Positions 9,142 to 19,832 of a stretch of 64,000 nt of DNA are shown here, in pieces. The position numbers and the translations under genes are program-made. Source of the DNA: Melanopsichium pennsylvanicum. Its lineage: Eukaryota > Basidiomycota > Ustilaginomycetes > Ustilaginales. The stretch's first letter is position 1, and every line of letters begins with the position of its first letter. The stretch is taken from NCBI GenBank assembly GCA_900208305.1, contig OAPG01000002.1, forward strand, positions 1,550,001-1,614,000, given 5' to 3'. Below the pieces are notes generated by a model. The model did not search any database. It saw nothing but the letters and a program-made list of their open reading frames with translations, and was not told the DNA's origin.

Positions 9142-10830
9142 TTACACCTGAATATACTTGTATGGGTTCAAGATGCCTTTTGGGTCGAAGATGTCTTTGA
9201 TTTTCTTCATATACTCGATGCTTTCTGGCGTCTTTGTGTATCCGATCTTGGTAGCCTTCATCAGTCCCAGCCCGTGCTCTGCACTGACACTTCCCTTTAC
9301 CCTACTTGTCCACTCGTAGATGTACGGCTCGATGATCTGCTCGATCTTTTCATCGTAGCTCTTCGCCACAATGTTGATATGAAGATTACCATCGCCAATG
9401 TGGCCATATCCGCACACGGCACCTACATCCTTGCCCTCTCCATGAACTCCATGCTCGTCAAATCGATTCCTCATGTCCACCACCAAGTCGTACATCTTTC
9501 CGATGGGCATCGAGAGATCGTACTTGAACACCTTACCCATCTTGCCTGCTGCCTCGGGAATCGACTCGCGAAGCGCCCACAAACCCTGAAGTTGAGTTTC
9601 GTCCTGTGCAAGCACACCATCCTGAATCATACCCTCCTCCAGCAGGTGTTCGAGCAGCACTTGGAGCTTCTCATCGTCATGATCCTTGTTGCTGCCGCTG
9701 GTTTCGATGAGGACGTAGAACGGATGGCGCGCCTCAAAGGGATCTCGGACGTGTGCCGTGGCGTGCTTCTGCACCACATCGAACGAAGTCTGATCGAAGA
9801 ATTCGAACGCAGAGAGGATCTCGCCGCAGTGCTTCTTGACTTGGCCAAAGACTGTCTGCACCGCCTCGTACGAGTCCAAGGCAAAGACGGCTACATTCAT
9901 GGCAGAAGGGCGACGCGGGGTGATGATGGACACTCCAGTAATGAGACCGATAGTGCCTTCGCTGCCGATAAAAAGCTGTTTGAGATCAAAGCCTGTGTTG
10001 TCCTTACGAAGAGTGGAGAGGTTGTCCATGATTGTTCCATCTGGAAGCACGACTTCAAGACCGAGCACGTTCCCATGCAGAGATCCGTAGCGAAGGAAAC
10101 GCAAACCACCGGCATTGGTAGCGACATTGCCACCAATATGACATGATCCTTTGGCACCAAGATCGAGAGGCATCATGTAGCCCTTCTCGCCGATGTGGTT
10201 GTCCAAGGCCTCAAGAATGCAGCCTGCGTCGCAAACCAATGTGCCGGCGACCTCGTCGAAATCGCGGATCTGATTCAGTCCGCTCAGCTGAACTACGACC
10301 TCGTCGAAAACAGGAACACCGCCTCCCACGAGCCCGGTGTTTCCACCTTGTGGGACAACCGCAATGTTCTTGCTGTGGCAATATTTCATGATACCCGAGA
10401 CTTCCTGCGTAGTCTTGGGCTTGAGGACAAGCTGGGACTTGCCGTGGTACTTGTTCATCCAGTCATTGTTAAATGTGTCGAGCTCGGATGCATCGACGAT
10501 CTGATACGAGACGGAAGAGCCCGATTCAGGGGCAATAGTGGTGAGAATTTGAGAAGCGGACGGTAAGATCTTGGTGAAAGCTTCCACATCGGCAGAGGTG
10601 ATCTTCGCAAAGGCGTCGCTGCGGGCAACTGTCGCCAGAGTTCGAAGTGAGGGAGATATTGGAGAGCTGACAGATGCTGGGAAATTCTTTGAAGCAGGGC
10701 GGGACGAGTAAGAGGCGATAGAGCCGGAGGAACCGATGGCCCGTGGGAGTGCCGACTGCACTTGCTGAGAGCGAAGAAGCCGAGCGAAAGTTCTGCCGGT
10801 AGCGCGAACTCTTGGTGTGGCGTTCATCAT
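9142..10830 (-). CDS. DLD2: Mitochondrial FAD-dependent D-2-hydroxyacid dehydrogenase (D-lactate / D-2-hydroxyglutarate dehydrogenase, DLD2 type)
   Basis: This FAD enzyme oxidises D-2-hydroxyglutarate or D-lactate in the mitochondrion. It is 562 aa in one exon. The first 60-70 residues are rich in Arg, Ser and Ala with few acidic residues, typical of a mitochondrial presequence. The FAD-binding type-4 (PCMH/VAO) domain follows, with VVPQGGNTGLVGGGVP at about 158-173 and the GGNVATNAGGLRFLRYG segment at about 233-249. The C-terminal FAD-oxidase domain contains the His motif GYGHIGDGNLH and the terminal SAEHGLGLMK. It resembles yeast Dld2 and human D2HGDH more than the cytochrome-linked D-lactate dehydrogenases. 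Which substrate it prefers cannot be read from the sequence. Two consecutive ATGs (10830 and 10827) could serve as start. Confidence 0.92.
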   Translation of the reverse strand: MMNATPRVRATGRTFARLLRSQQVQSALPRAIGSSGSIASYSSRPASKNFPASVSSPISPSLRTLATVARSDAFAKITSADVEAFTKILPSASQILTTIAPESGSSVSYQIVDASELDTFNNDWMNKYHGKSQLVLKPKTTQEVSGIMKYCHSKNIAVVPQGGNTGLVGGGVPVFDEVVVQLSGLNQIRDFDEVAGTLVCDAGCILEALDNHIGEKGYMMPLDLGAKGSCHIGGNVATNAGGLRFLRYGSLHGNVLGLEVVLPDGTIMDNLSTLRKDNTGFDLKQLFIGSEGTIGLITGVSIITPRRPSAMNVAVFALDSYEAVQTVFGQVKKHCGEILSAFEFFDQTSFDVVQKHATAHVRDPFEARHPFYVLIETSGSNKDHDDEKLQVLLEHLLEEGMIQDGVLAQDETQLQGLWALRESIPEAAGKMGKVFKYDLSMPIGKMYDLVVDMRNRFDEHGVHGEGKDVGAVCGYGHIGDGNLHINIVAKSYDEKIEQIIEPYIYEWTSRVKGSVSAEHGLGLMKATKIGYTKTPESIEYMKKIKDIFDPKGILNPYKYIQV

Positions 10831-12595
10831 GGTGATAATGCTACGATTACCAGAAGACCCTTCAGCAGGCTATTGCGAAGCAGAAATGATTGATACGGTG
10901 AGGGTAGGGTGGGGTTAGGTAGGAAAGAAAGAGGATGTCGAACATCAAGAGGCTTGAATTAAAGTGAGAAATATGGCCACCGTGCGTGGGAAGCCGATTT
11001 TTATCAGAGTCGAATTGATTATCAAGATTTTCCACACGCGCTCGGAGTCATCCCGGCTGTCGCCTTTTGCTGCTGCGTTTGACGTTTACGAGTTCGACTT
11101 TGAGCGTTCAATTCCCCGAGAGAGAGGTGAGCGTCTAGAGATCCGACAGAACGACGAGCTGTGTGGTTGCAGTGTAGAGCTGCAGTGGATACTTGCTGCA
11201 TGCTGTGTTGACACTGTTCAGGGTCCAAGTTGGACAAGATGGTTCGGATGTTCCCGCCATCGTGAGATAGTGTGAGGATGGCTGATCGAACATCGGCAAC
11301 CTGTCTCGGACACAGACGGTGGCGGACAGAGAGACTTACTAATCGAATGGCTTCCCGCCCAACAAGTCACTGTCACTCGAGAGTTGGAAACGTTCAACAG
11401 CATTGGGGCAGTAAGGCTCTGGAGAAGACGCCGAACACTTTTCATAGCGCACAGCGTGTAAGCGACGTGACCCAGGGGATTGCTGTCTGGTCGGATGAGC
11501 CGATCAATCCGTCGATTGGAAGCAGTCGGATGTCGGGAAGCGTGCGCTCTGTATGACCGCAGCCGTTGTAGACCGATGCTCAGCCAAGTGAACCTTGTTT
11601 CCAATTTACGATACAGTAGATTCGACAAAAGTCTCTTTGTATATCGGCCTTTGATGGACGAGAACATACAGGATATATCGCTGAGTACGGACGTTGCATC
11701 CTCGATCCGTCTGCTTCTTTGATGGTTTAATTCTGCTGAGATCGAATCGAGATGATGTACGTTAGACCCATAAGACTCGAAAATCTCCGCGTGTGCCGAA
11801 AATGTCAGTCAGATCAGGGTCCTCTTGGTGAGGTCTTTCAGGCACCTTGCTGGTGAGAAACTGTCCGAAACAGCACAGAATTCAGGCTTTTCATTAGTGC
11901 TGTGAAGGCAAGTGTGGAGTCGAGAACTCGTTAAAATTTCTTTGAAAATTCGACTTTTTCCGGCCACCAACCTGGTCGCTTCCAGACTCTCCCATTCTAG
12001 GTCTTTTAGTCGACGTACAGTTCCTGAAGTAACTCCAACTCGACTACACCAAATAGCAACATTAGGTCGCATCTGGTCACCCGACCCATTCCATCGTATC
12101 TTTCGCCAGCTCAGCCGACAACATCTCCACCACCTACTTTCACATATTAAGGCGTAGGCTATCTGGATCGAGCAATCTCCCCGCGCCTGTTATCGCATCT
12201 GCATTTAACAACTCCACAATCTACGCATCGAGCATCGTTCGGCACTCCCCGGTCTCGCCACAAAAAGCATCTATAGAGCATTCCAGACTATTTTTGCATA
12301 CAGCATACCGCGGCGCCTAAGCCGTTCACGATCGCTTCACTCTGTAAACCATTTCTGGGCCTGGCAGTGAGAGCGCAATTCCGCAATCATAGCTTCACAC
12401 CCACGCGCGATCGCACGCGAAAGCTTCCGCACCTCTCCAAGCTAGCAATCTCCGACGCGACAGCTCTCTTTGCGGAACTCGAATACCTTACAGGCATCGT
12501 CCACATTCAAGCTAGTCGCTGTACGCCGCGGCTAGATTACAGGACATCGAGGTGGCCACAGCCCCTCTTGTCCAACACCCCACACACAGCCCAGG
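10831..12595. other. 1.8-kb divergent intergenic region (dehydrogenase / PPH3)
   Basis: No coding frame with homology or good codon bias is visible on either strand. The last ~450 bp (from about 12150) are C-rich and free of obvious ATG-led frames in phase with PPH3, as expected for a promoter and leader. A non-coding RNA cannot be excluded. Confidence 0.5.
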
Positions 12596-13513
12596 ATGGG
12601 AAGCGATCTCGATCAGCAAATAGAGCAACTCAAAAAATGCCAGCCTCTATCTGAGACGCAAGTCAAAGAGCTCTGCCTCAAAGCTCGAGAGATCCTCATC
12701 GAAGAGGGTAATGTCCAACATGTCGATGCGCCGGTTACTATTTGTGGCGACATCCACGGCCAATTCTTCGATCTGATGGAGTTGTTCAAACACGGAGGCA
12801 TTTGTCCGGAGACCAACTACCTGTTCATGGGCGATTTCGTCGATAGAGGCTTCTATAGCGTCGAAACATTCCTACTGTTGTTGGCGTTGAAAGTCAGGTA
12901 TCCGGATCGGATAACGTTGATCCGAGGCAATCACGAGAGCAGGCAAATCACTCAGGTGTATGGATTCTATGACGAATGCGTACGAAAGTATGGCAGTGTC
13001 AATGTGTGGAGGTACTGTTGCGAAGTGTTTGACTATCTTGCTCTCGGTGCCGTGGTGGATGGGAGGGTTTTTTGCGTTCATGGAGGGCTTTCTCCGAGCA
13101 TCACCTCTTTGGATCAAATCCGCAGTATCGATCGAAAACAAGAGGTGCCACATGATGGAGCCATGTGCGACCTGCTCTGGAGTGATCCGGATGATATAAC
13201 GGGTTGGGGTATGAGTCCAAGAGGTGCCGGGTATCTGTTCGGAGGAGATGTCGTGCAGCAGTTCGCACATACCAACGATTTGGACCTCATCGCAAGGGCG
13301 CATCAGCTCGTTCTCGAGGGTTACAAACTCATGTTTGATCAGACCATCGTTACGGTTTGGAGCGCGCCCAATTATTGCTACAGGTGCGGAAATGTGGCCA
13401 GCATCTTGAAGTTGGATGATGCTTTGAATCAGAAATACGAAACGTTTGATGCGGCAGCACAAGAAGCTCATGGTGTTCCAGCAAAGAGGCCCGCTCCAGA
13501 GTACTTTTTGTAG
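12596..13513 (+). CDS. PPH3: PPH3, catalytic subunit of protein phosphatase 4 (PP2A-like)
   Basis: PP4 is a Ser/Thr phosphatase that, with Psy2/Psy4-type partners, reverses DNA-damage phosphorylation and has other nuclear roles. The protein is 305 aa, the usual length. The metallophosphatase motifs are intact: GDIHG at 51-55, GDFVDRG, GNHES, HGGLSP and the [11 protein letters not shown] segment. The C-terminus is YFL, the carboxymethylated tail of the PP2A/PP4/PP6 group. The N-terminus [10 protein letters not shown] and the stretch [18 protein letters not shown] favour PP4 over PP2A and PP6. There is one exon. The A-rich stretch with tandem AAAT units just downstream (about 13696-13724) probably contains the polyadenylation region. 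Confidence 0.93.
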   Translation: MGSDLDQQIEQLKKCQPLSETQVKELCLKAREILIEEGNVQHVDAPVTICGDIHGQFFDLMELFKHGGICPETNYLFMGDFVDRGFYSVETFLLLLALKVRYPDRITLIRGNHESRQITQVYGFYDECVRKYGSVNVWRYCCEVFDYLALGAVVDGRVFCVHGGLSPSITSLDQIRSIDRKQEVPHDGAMCDLLWSDPDDITGWGMSPRGAGYLFGGDVVQQFAHTNDLDLIARAHQLVLEGYKLMFDQTIVTVWSAPNYCYRCGNVASILKLDDALNQKYETFDAAAQEAHGVPAKRPAPEYFL

Positions 13514-14109
13514 CCACCCAAACACACCCTCTTGATCGGAACCATCTTCTTCAACCGCGGTACGTATTGTATATCAATTGGGTTCTGTCTCATAAAGCTT
13601 GGTCGAGGGGAAAAGAAAAAAAAAGGAGCAAAGCCACCAAGTTGGGCTGCGTTATTTGTACTTTTATATCCGTTTCTCTTTCCCTTTCTGTATTAAAATA
13701 AAATAAATAAATAAATGAATGAAAGCCATCTGGATTGCTGCATATGTTTTTCGCTGGGTGTGTACTCTGCTGTCTGTCAAAGGGCGTTGCGTACACTGAA
13801 GCAAAAAGTTATGTCAAGAAGTAGGGACAGAGTGGTTCGACCCAAGAATGCTCGCCAGTCTCCAGCCCGATTAAAACACATTTGGAGAGTCGTGATAGGC
13901 TCGATTTTGTACGCAACGAAATTCAGAGGTTGGAAATGATAATAATCTACAATGACAGACATGCGCTTGAGCTTGCCCGCATTGTCTAGACGCCTGCTAA
14001 CCAGAGTCGCTACTTTCGCATTTCCCTAAACGCACCACCACTCTTAGAGTTCATGTTCAGAACCAGTCAAAGTGCGCAAAAAAAATGGTGTGGGTCTGCC
14101 CTCTTTTTT
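13514..14109. other. Convergent 3' spacer between PPH3 and CLC1
   Basis: The spacer contains an A-rich run at 13614-13625 and an AAAT-type tandem repeat at about 13696-13724. No gene is seen. Confidence 0.5.
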
Positions 14110-15118
14110 TCAGTAGCCAGCGGCACCGGGAGCTCTCTCACCCTCCCTCCTGAGTTTGAGGTAAACCTCCTTCATCCTACCGAGATCGCTCGCTCCAGGT
14201 CCACTCCTTGCGATTGTCTTGGACTGACTATTCTTAAGTTCCAGGATGTTTGTAACTCGATCCCATGTGGTACCTTCGGCCAGTTGCTTGTTCCTCTCTT
14301 CCTGAAATTTGGCTTCGGTCTCCTTGTTGGCTGCAATGTTCTTTTCCTTCTTGGCATTGTACTCTGCGTAGAAATTGTCAATGTCTTGTTCAGCCTTGGA
14401 AATGGCTTCTGCTTTTTTACGTTCTCCTTCAGCGTCACGTTTGGCGATAGCATTCTTTTGAGATTCCCGCCAAGCTCGGACGGCTTCTGGTTCGGATTCT
14501 GGCTCGTTGTCGTAATTGTAGCTATAGGTGGGTTGGGTAGGGGCAACGGCAGCGGCAGAGCGAGATGCGGTGGGAGCCAAAGATGCTGGAGCGGGGGCGC
14601 TCATAAGGTCATCCTATGAAAACAGATTCATGAGTCGAGTTTGGAAAGGAGAAGGAGCGGATGAATGTCAGTTTACTTGTCCGGCATTCGAAAAGCCCCT
14701 TCCAAGTCGAGCGAGACTGGACATATTTACTCACAGTATCGCCATACGAGGCACCGTTACCGTTTGTCGCCGGCGCATCATCGAGTTCAGGAAAGTTCTG
14801 TTCAAACTTGCCGACCTCATCATTGGCATCCACTCTGGTGGCAATGACCGGCTCAGGTTCGTCATCGAATCCGAATCCAAGAGTGCTCCCAGCTGCATTT
14901 CCACCAGCTGTAGATGCGGGGATTCCATCGTTGTCGAGAGCGGGGAAAGCAGATGCGGAGCGTTCAAAATCATCTCCCATAGCTCCACCGGCGGCAGGGG
15001 CCGAGGAAGAGCCGAACAAGTCTGCATCTCCGGACAGAACGCCAGCTGCTTCTCGCTCACGTGCGAGGAAATCAGCGGTTGGGTCGGAAGGCTTTTCGGA
15101 ACCAAAGTCAAAGGCCAT
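14110..15118 (-). CDS. CLC1: CLC1, clathrin light chain
   Basis: Clathrin light chain binds the heavy-chain leg and regulates coat assembly in endocytosis and Golgi transport. There are two exons: 15118-14735 (128 codons) and 14613-14110, with an intron bounded by GTGAGT and CATAG, giving 295 aa. The N-terminal half is acidic and Ala/Gly-rich and ends in a conserved region around FDDEPEPVI. Exon 2 carries the heavy-chain-binding helix, beginning EPEAVRAWRESQ and continuing through a Lys/Glu-rich coiled coil (AIAKRDAEGERKKAEA, then FYAEYNAKKEKN). The family tail TTWDRVTNILEL and the segment DLGRMKEVYLKLRREG close the protein. An upstream in-frame ATG at 15142 would add eight residues. The ATG at 15118 is preferred because MAFDF fits the family start. 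Confidence 0.92.
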
Positions 15119-16207
15119 GGTTGGTATGTGTGTTGTTGGCAATTGGCGACTGCTTGTGAGAGATTTGTTAGGTTTGTGAAAGGGCGTGATATCAATAGTC
15201 GCGTACGTGTCTGGAAAGACTGTTCACCTTGATCGAGTGCGAGATATGGGTATGGTATTTGATTATGGTGATGAGGAGGTGGTGGTAGTGATGGTAATGG
15301 ATTGGAAATGTGAATGTAGAATATGGGTTTGAGAGTATGTGTGTGAATTGTTTGCGTTGACCTTCCACAGCTGGCAAATGCACACTTTCGCTCACTCTCA
15401 CTGGCCACTGCAACCTGCAAGATCGAGTGCCTTAATCGGAGCGTGACTTGTTGGTTGTGTCTGTGCACGTCCATCGACTGTCCAGCCAACAGAGGAGTAG
15501 CAGCGGCTGCAGCTCCATGTCGAAAAACTCGCGTTGGTGCATCGGGCTCGATTTACATCCATCCAAATCGTTGTCTTTGCCTCGTGATCAATTATCGCAT
15601 CTCTTACAATTGTTAGCACTCCTCTCACCTCACATTTTAACGCTAAGCGACTGTTTGAAAACGTTGCCTAACTCAGTCACTCCTGTCTTCTGGCCTACAC
15701 TTTGTCCTTCTTTGCGCTGTGAATCCCTTCCAAAGCAATGATAGCCAAGATGTGCCACTAATAAGCCATACTTTAAAAAACCGAATTTCATACTACACAA
15801 GACACAAGAGCTTTCAAACAATCAGACCAAAGGTTCTTGGAGACCTGATGCATTCAATTGGAAAATGCGATGGTGGCTTCGGCATCATCTCTGGTTATGA
15901 GAGTGATGTTGAGGGTGAAAATACATGATAGAAAGTATGGAAGAGAGAGAAAGAGGGAAATGCATGTTGATGTACAACTTGGTCCTTATCGCAAGCTCTC
16001 GCCCTCTAGCAACAAAGACCCTTGGATTTTCGACTTTTGAGTGTGAAGGGTAGTAGTCACAATCGAATCACAACATGCTCTATATCGCGACACTCGGTTT
16101 TAGAGTAACATCGCGATCAAGGACATGTGAACATTCAATCATGTTCGGAGAAGTGAAGCAAGCAAAGAGAAAAAGAGGCGTTCTGTTCGGCGGTGAATGA
16201 GAGCGCT
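15119..16207. other. 1.1-kb spacer, 5' of CLC1 and 3' of RPS11
   Basis: Both neighbours are on the minus strand, so this stretch holds the CLC1 promoter and leader and the RPS11 3' region. Only chance frames are seen. Confidence 0.5.
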
Positions 16208-17646
16208 TTAGAAACGACCAAACTGCTTGGCGGCCTTCTCGGCAGACTTGTTCTTGGCGACCTTGAGGACGTTGAAACGAACAGTCTTGGAAAGAGGTCG
16301 GCACTGACCAATGGTGACGGTGTCACCGACCTGGACACGGAAAGCGGGCGAAACATGGGCGGCAACGTTCTTGTGGCGCTTCTCGTAACGCGAATACTTG
16401 GGCACAAAGTGAAGGTACTCTCGGCGGATGACAATCGTACGGGTCATCTTGGTGGAAACCACCTTGCCGGTAAGGATACGCCCACGGATCGAAACAAGAC
16501 CAGTCCAGGGGCACTTCTTGTCTGTTGAGTTGGCCCAAACGTAGAGTCAAATGAAGGATGGAGACGCGAGAGAGAGAGACAAGTATTTGGTTAGTACGTA
16601 AGATTTGAGGATGCGAATGTGATCCAGAGGCAGAGATCACAGCGTCGGAGCGCATCAGCTCGCAGCTCAATTCCAGTCTCTTCGCAATTGTCGATAGCAG
16701 TATTCGTGTCGGTAGCGGTGTTGATAGGATGAGAAATTGGATGCTGTTGAACGGATGGTAGTTTCAAGACTTTCTCCTCCCTGTCGAAAGTCGAAAGTTG
16801 CAATCACTGATCATCCAACATCTTTGAATCGACTCTATGAAAGCAATTCTGTCGAATGCATGGTAGCATCACATGTTGTCACAGTAGCGCCAGAGTTAGA
16901 CAGGCAAGAGACTGATGTGCCATGTACAATACTTGCTCCTTCGTGTCCCTGGTCAATTCCCCTCTAGTCTACAACAACGCAGATCTCCTATTTCTGACGT
17001 AGCTTTTTTCGATCTGATTGATATGTCCGGCTTGCGAGTCCCCTCCCCGCAATCTCAATCTTTTCAGCAATATGACTGTCATCGTCCCTCCCTTGAGTCA
17101 TTGACCTCTTCAATATGTGCTGATGAATATTATCGTCTGAACCTCCGTCACTGAATCCTGGCGTAAAGCTTTCCTAGCGTAAACTTTGAGCTACGATGCG
17201 AAAGTCAATGTCTAAATAAAACGATTTGATTCAATCTCTTCTCTGTCTTCTTATTGAAGGTGAATCTGCTGCCCGAGACGCTGATGCTGTTGTAATCATG
17301 TTATGACGCCGCTGCGATGCTAAAGATTTTCCCATGTCGGTGCTGCTACTGCGACTGTCAAAGTTGGTATCGCTACTATGTGTCGAGATTGCATGATACT
17401 GGAACTGATTTGCGCGGATGATGTCCACTGTGTCTCATACTGGAAGTGATTGTTGGTCAGGTTGTTGATCGAGTGCTTACCAATGTAGGTACCGTCAATG
17501 GCGGCACGGGGGGTCTTGAAGCCAAGACCGACATCCTTGTACCATCGGCGGTCGCGGGTGGTCTTGCGAGCAGCCTTGGAGTTCTGGAAGATGGGCTGCT
17601 TCTGGAAAGCCTTTTCGGTCTGGACACCGAGCTCAACGTTCGACAT
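16208..17646 (-). CDS. RPS11: RPS11 (uS17), 40S ribosomal protein
   Basis: This is a cytosolic small-subunit protein. There are two exons, 17646-17481 and 16521-16208, giving 159 aa, the normal length. Exon 1 encodes [18 protein letters not shown] and the conserved [14 protein letters not shown] ... IDGTYI. Exon 2 resumes DKKCPWTG, with the uS17 core [17 protein letters not shown] and [14 protein letters not shown]. The intron runs 17480-16522 (959 nt, donor GTAAGC, acceptor ACAG) and is unusually long for this window. I looked for a C/D-box snoRNA in it and found no RUGAUGA box on the sense strand. The gene is head-to-head with RPS12, 882 bp between start codons, and codon use is strongly C/G-ending. 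Confidence 0.95.
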
Positions 17647-18528
17647 GATGGAATATACGGTGGAGAAAGGCAAAAGGGGGTTGAAGGTCTTGAGGGTAAG
17701 CGATGATGGTGACGACGACGTCTAGTTTGAGAGATTAAGATTGCCAGAGCCACACGCTATGAACGGCTAACGGTAGACTCAACTGTGCTAAACTGGGCTG
17801 GTGCAGGGCTCGAGTTCTGCTGTGTCCACCCGAGAAATCTCCAAATCCTCGAATTCGCAGACTGAGGTCGAAATGCCTATCTTCCCTCTCTATCCTCCCC
17901 TGTCTGTGTTGTGCTCTGTTGATCCTCGTTGCTTGCTACCTTTCTTCTGAGTCCTCACTCAGTTCGTTCTTGCTTGCCATTGCTGCGTTTGCTTTTTGCT
18001 TCCTCTATCTTAGCGCTGTCTGCGCGTTTGAGCCTCCAAGACTGATCTGCAACCGCAAACTTTCCAAACTTCTATGCGCGATTCGCCAATTAGGAAATTC
18101 AGCAAGTTTAAAATGAAAATTATAGTACTCGAGGAGGTAAAGAAAGGGTCTCACGTGTTTTCTCAGAGAGCTCGGCCGAGGTACATGTTCTGCCGTGAGC
18201 GTGGAGCAATTTGCAGATCACATGTGGACTTGATCGGGTGTACTTGACGATTCGACAGGCTAGCGCATCAATGGAAGGATGTTGCTCTCCCGATGGTGTT
18301 GTGCAATGGCTGCAAAGCCAAGATTGGCGGCAGACTCGAGCTGATTTTGAGGTTTGTCACCAGTGGAAGGCGTCGATGTTACTCATAACCTGTTCACCAT
18401 CCAACACCATATCTCTCGTATTCCCATTCTTCACCATACGTGCTGAGTAGGAATCGCCTTTCATATTTCCCTAAGCGATCCCTTTCGAAGAAGCCAACCT
18501 TTTCCCTTTTCCACCACCAATCACCAAC
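17647..18528. promoter_or_regulatory. Shared divergent promoter region of RPS11 and RPS12
   Basis: This 882-bp region separates the start codons of two 40S ribosomal protein genes transcribed away from each other. A pyrimidine-rich leader precedes RPS12 (about 18465-18528). The region contains the E-box plus palindrome element described separately at 18152-18182. Promoter function is inferred from position. Confidence 0.6.
18152..18182 (+). promoter_or_regulatory. E-box CACGTG plus 14-bp AGCTCGGCCGAGGT palindromic element, RPS11/RPS12 promoter
   Basis: CACGTG (18152-18157) is followed after 11 bp by AGCTCGGCCGAGGT (18169-18182), whose core CTCGGCCGAG is a perfect 10-bp inverted repeat. The identical 14-mer occurs once more in the window, upstream of RPL18 in the same orientation to its gene and at nearly the same distance from the ATG (about 346 bp here, 358 bp there). 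No other copy of the 10-bp core was found by eye. Confidence 0.5.
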
Positions 18529-18969
18529 ATGTCTGACGTTGAGGAGGTTCCCCAGCAGGTCGAGGACGTTCAGGTCGAGGAGGCTGCTCCTGCCGCCAAG
18601 GGTGCCATGTCCATTGAGGATGCTCTCCAGGAGGTTCTCAAGAAGGCCCTCATCCACGATGGTCTCGCTCGTGGTCTTCGTGAGTGCGCCAAGGCCCTCG
18701 ACCGTCGTCAGGCCCACCTTTGCGTTCTCGTCGAGACCTGCAACGAGCCCGAATACCTCAAGCTCATCGAGGCTCTCTGCAATGAGCACAAGATCGACTT
18801 GCTCAAGGTTTCCGACCCCAAGACCCTCGGTACCTGGGCCGGTCTCTGCAAGATCGACCGTGAGGGTAACCCCAGAAAGGTCGTCGGTTGCTCTTGCGTC
18901 GTCGTCAAGGACTACGGTGAGGAGTCCGAGGGTCTCAACGTTCTCCTCGAGTACTTCAAGTCCCGTTAA
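18529..18969 (+). CDS. RPS12: RPS12 (eS12), 40S ribosomal protein
   Basis: This is a cytosolic small-subunit protein of the L7Ae-like fold near the 40S beak. It is 146 aa in one exon. An acidic N-terminal tail (about 25 residues) precedes the conserved core: [24 protein letters not shown], then [19 protein letters not shown], and the C-terminal [21 protein letters not shown]. Codon use is heavily biased to C-ending codons, as expected for strong expression. The start context AACATGTC and the preceding CA-rich leader are typical. No intron is present, unlike RPS11 and RPL18 in this window. Confidence 0.96.
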   Translation: MSDVEEVPQQVEDVQVEEAAPAAKGAMSIEDALQEVLKKALIHDGLARGLRECAKALDRRQAHLCVLVETCNEPEYLKLIEALCNEHKIDLLKVSDPKTLGTWAGLCKIDREGNPRKVVGCSCVVVKDYGEESEGLNVLLEYFKSR

Positions 18970-19832
18970 GCATATTTCACAGCGTTTTTTGGACACCTAG
19001 GATCCTCTGACTTGAGTAGGCCGTCCATCTTCGTTTGCTTTTCTCCGATTGAAGGTTAGTATATTTGTTACTACGATTTGGTTTTGATGACTTGTGATGA
19101 CCACATGGAGAATCTGGAGAATCCCTTCATGTCGGATGGGTTTGGAATGTTAAGAACAGTAGAAAGTGCTGCGATGAAATGGCCTCGACGACTGCAGTTC
19201 CATAACGAGGTATCAGAGAGAGAGAAAAGGAACAGGGAACAAGTGATGAAAGGCTGGTGCTCGTTGCTCAAATTCAATGATGATATACAGGACTCCCTCA
19301 ACGGATAGTGCCCTTCTTTTGCAGTTGGGTACAGAGAAGAAAAACACCCTATCCGGAATCATTATACACTTGTCTGACACCGAGCCAGAGCGAAGTCTTC
19401 AACTTGGTCAGAAGCTGGGCACTGCAGAGGGATGGCTGTCTTAAGCATGGTCACCATTCGGGATGCAACGTTCTTTCTGGTGTGGTGAACAACGACTGAC
19501 TCTTTTACCTCCTTCTCTTCTTACACGTTGCTTGGCTATCGCATAGTCAATTGTCGAGTTCATTTGAAATTCCCGCGCTTCTAATCCAAAATTTGGCTGT
19601 TTACTTAGCCGGGAAAAAACCCAACATACATTCATGCGTGTGATAGTTATCTCTTCGTCATGCTGAAGTTTACTGAATCGATCTAGTTATCTTTCAGTTG
19701 TCAACTTGAATGACACCAGAGGTTGTGAAAGGTGGGGTATATTGCAGTAGTCTGATGCTACAGTATGTCATGTGGCAAATGTACGTGCGTGCTGTTTCAC
19801 AGATGAGGAGGAGTGTGTCGGGACATTGGCCA
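18970..19832. other. Convergent spacer between RPS12 and SAP18
   Basis: These 0.86 kb hold the 3' regions of both genes. I see no additional gene or repeat. Confidence 0.5.

Noticed and set aside
15719..15928. 69-codon frame in the RPS11/CLC1 spacer
   Set aside because: Composition looks random and no start context, homology or splice partner was found.
17119..17155. C/D-box snoRNA-like pattern (CTGATGA ... CTGA) in the RPS11 intron
   Set aside because: It is on the strand opposite to RPS11, the C box lacks its purine, and no terminal stem forms. No sense-strand RUGAUGA was found.
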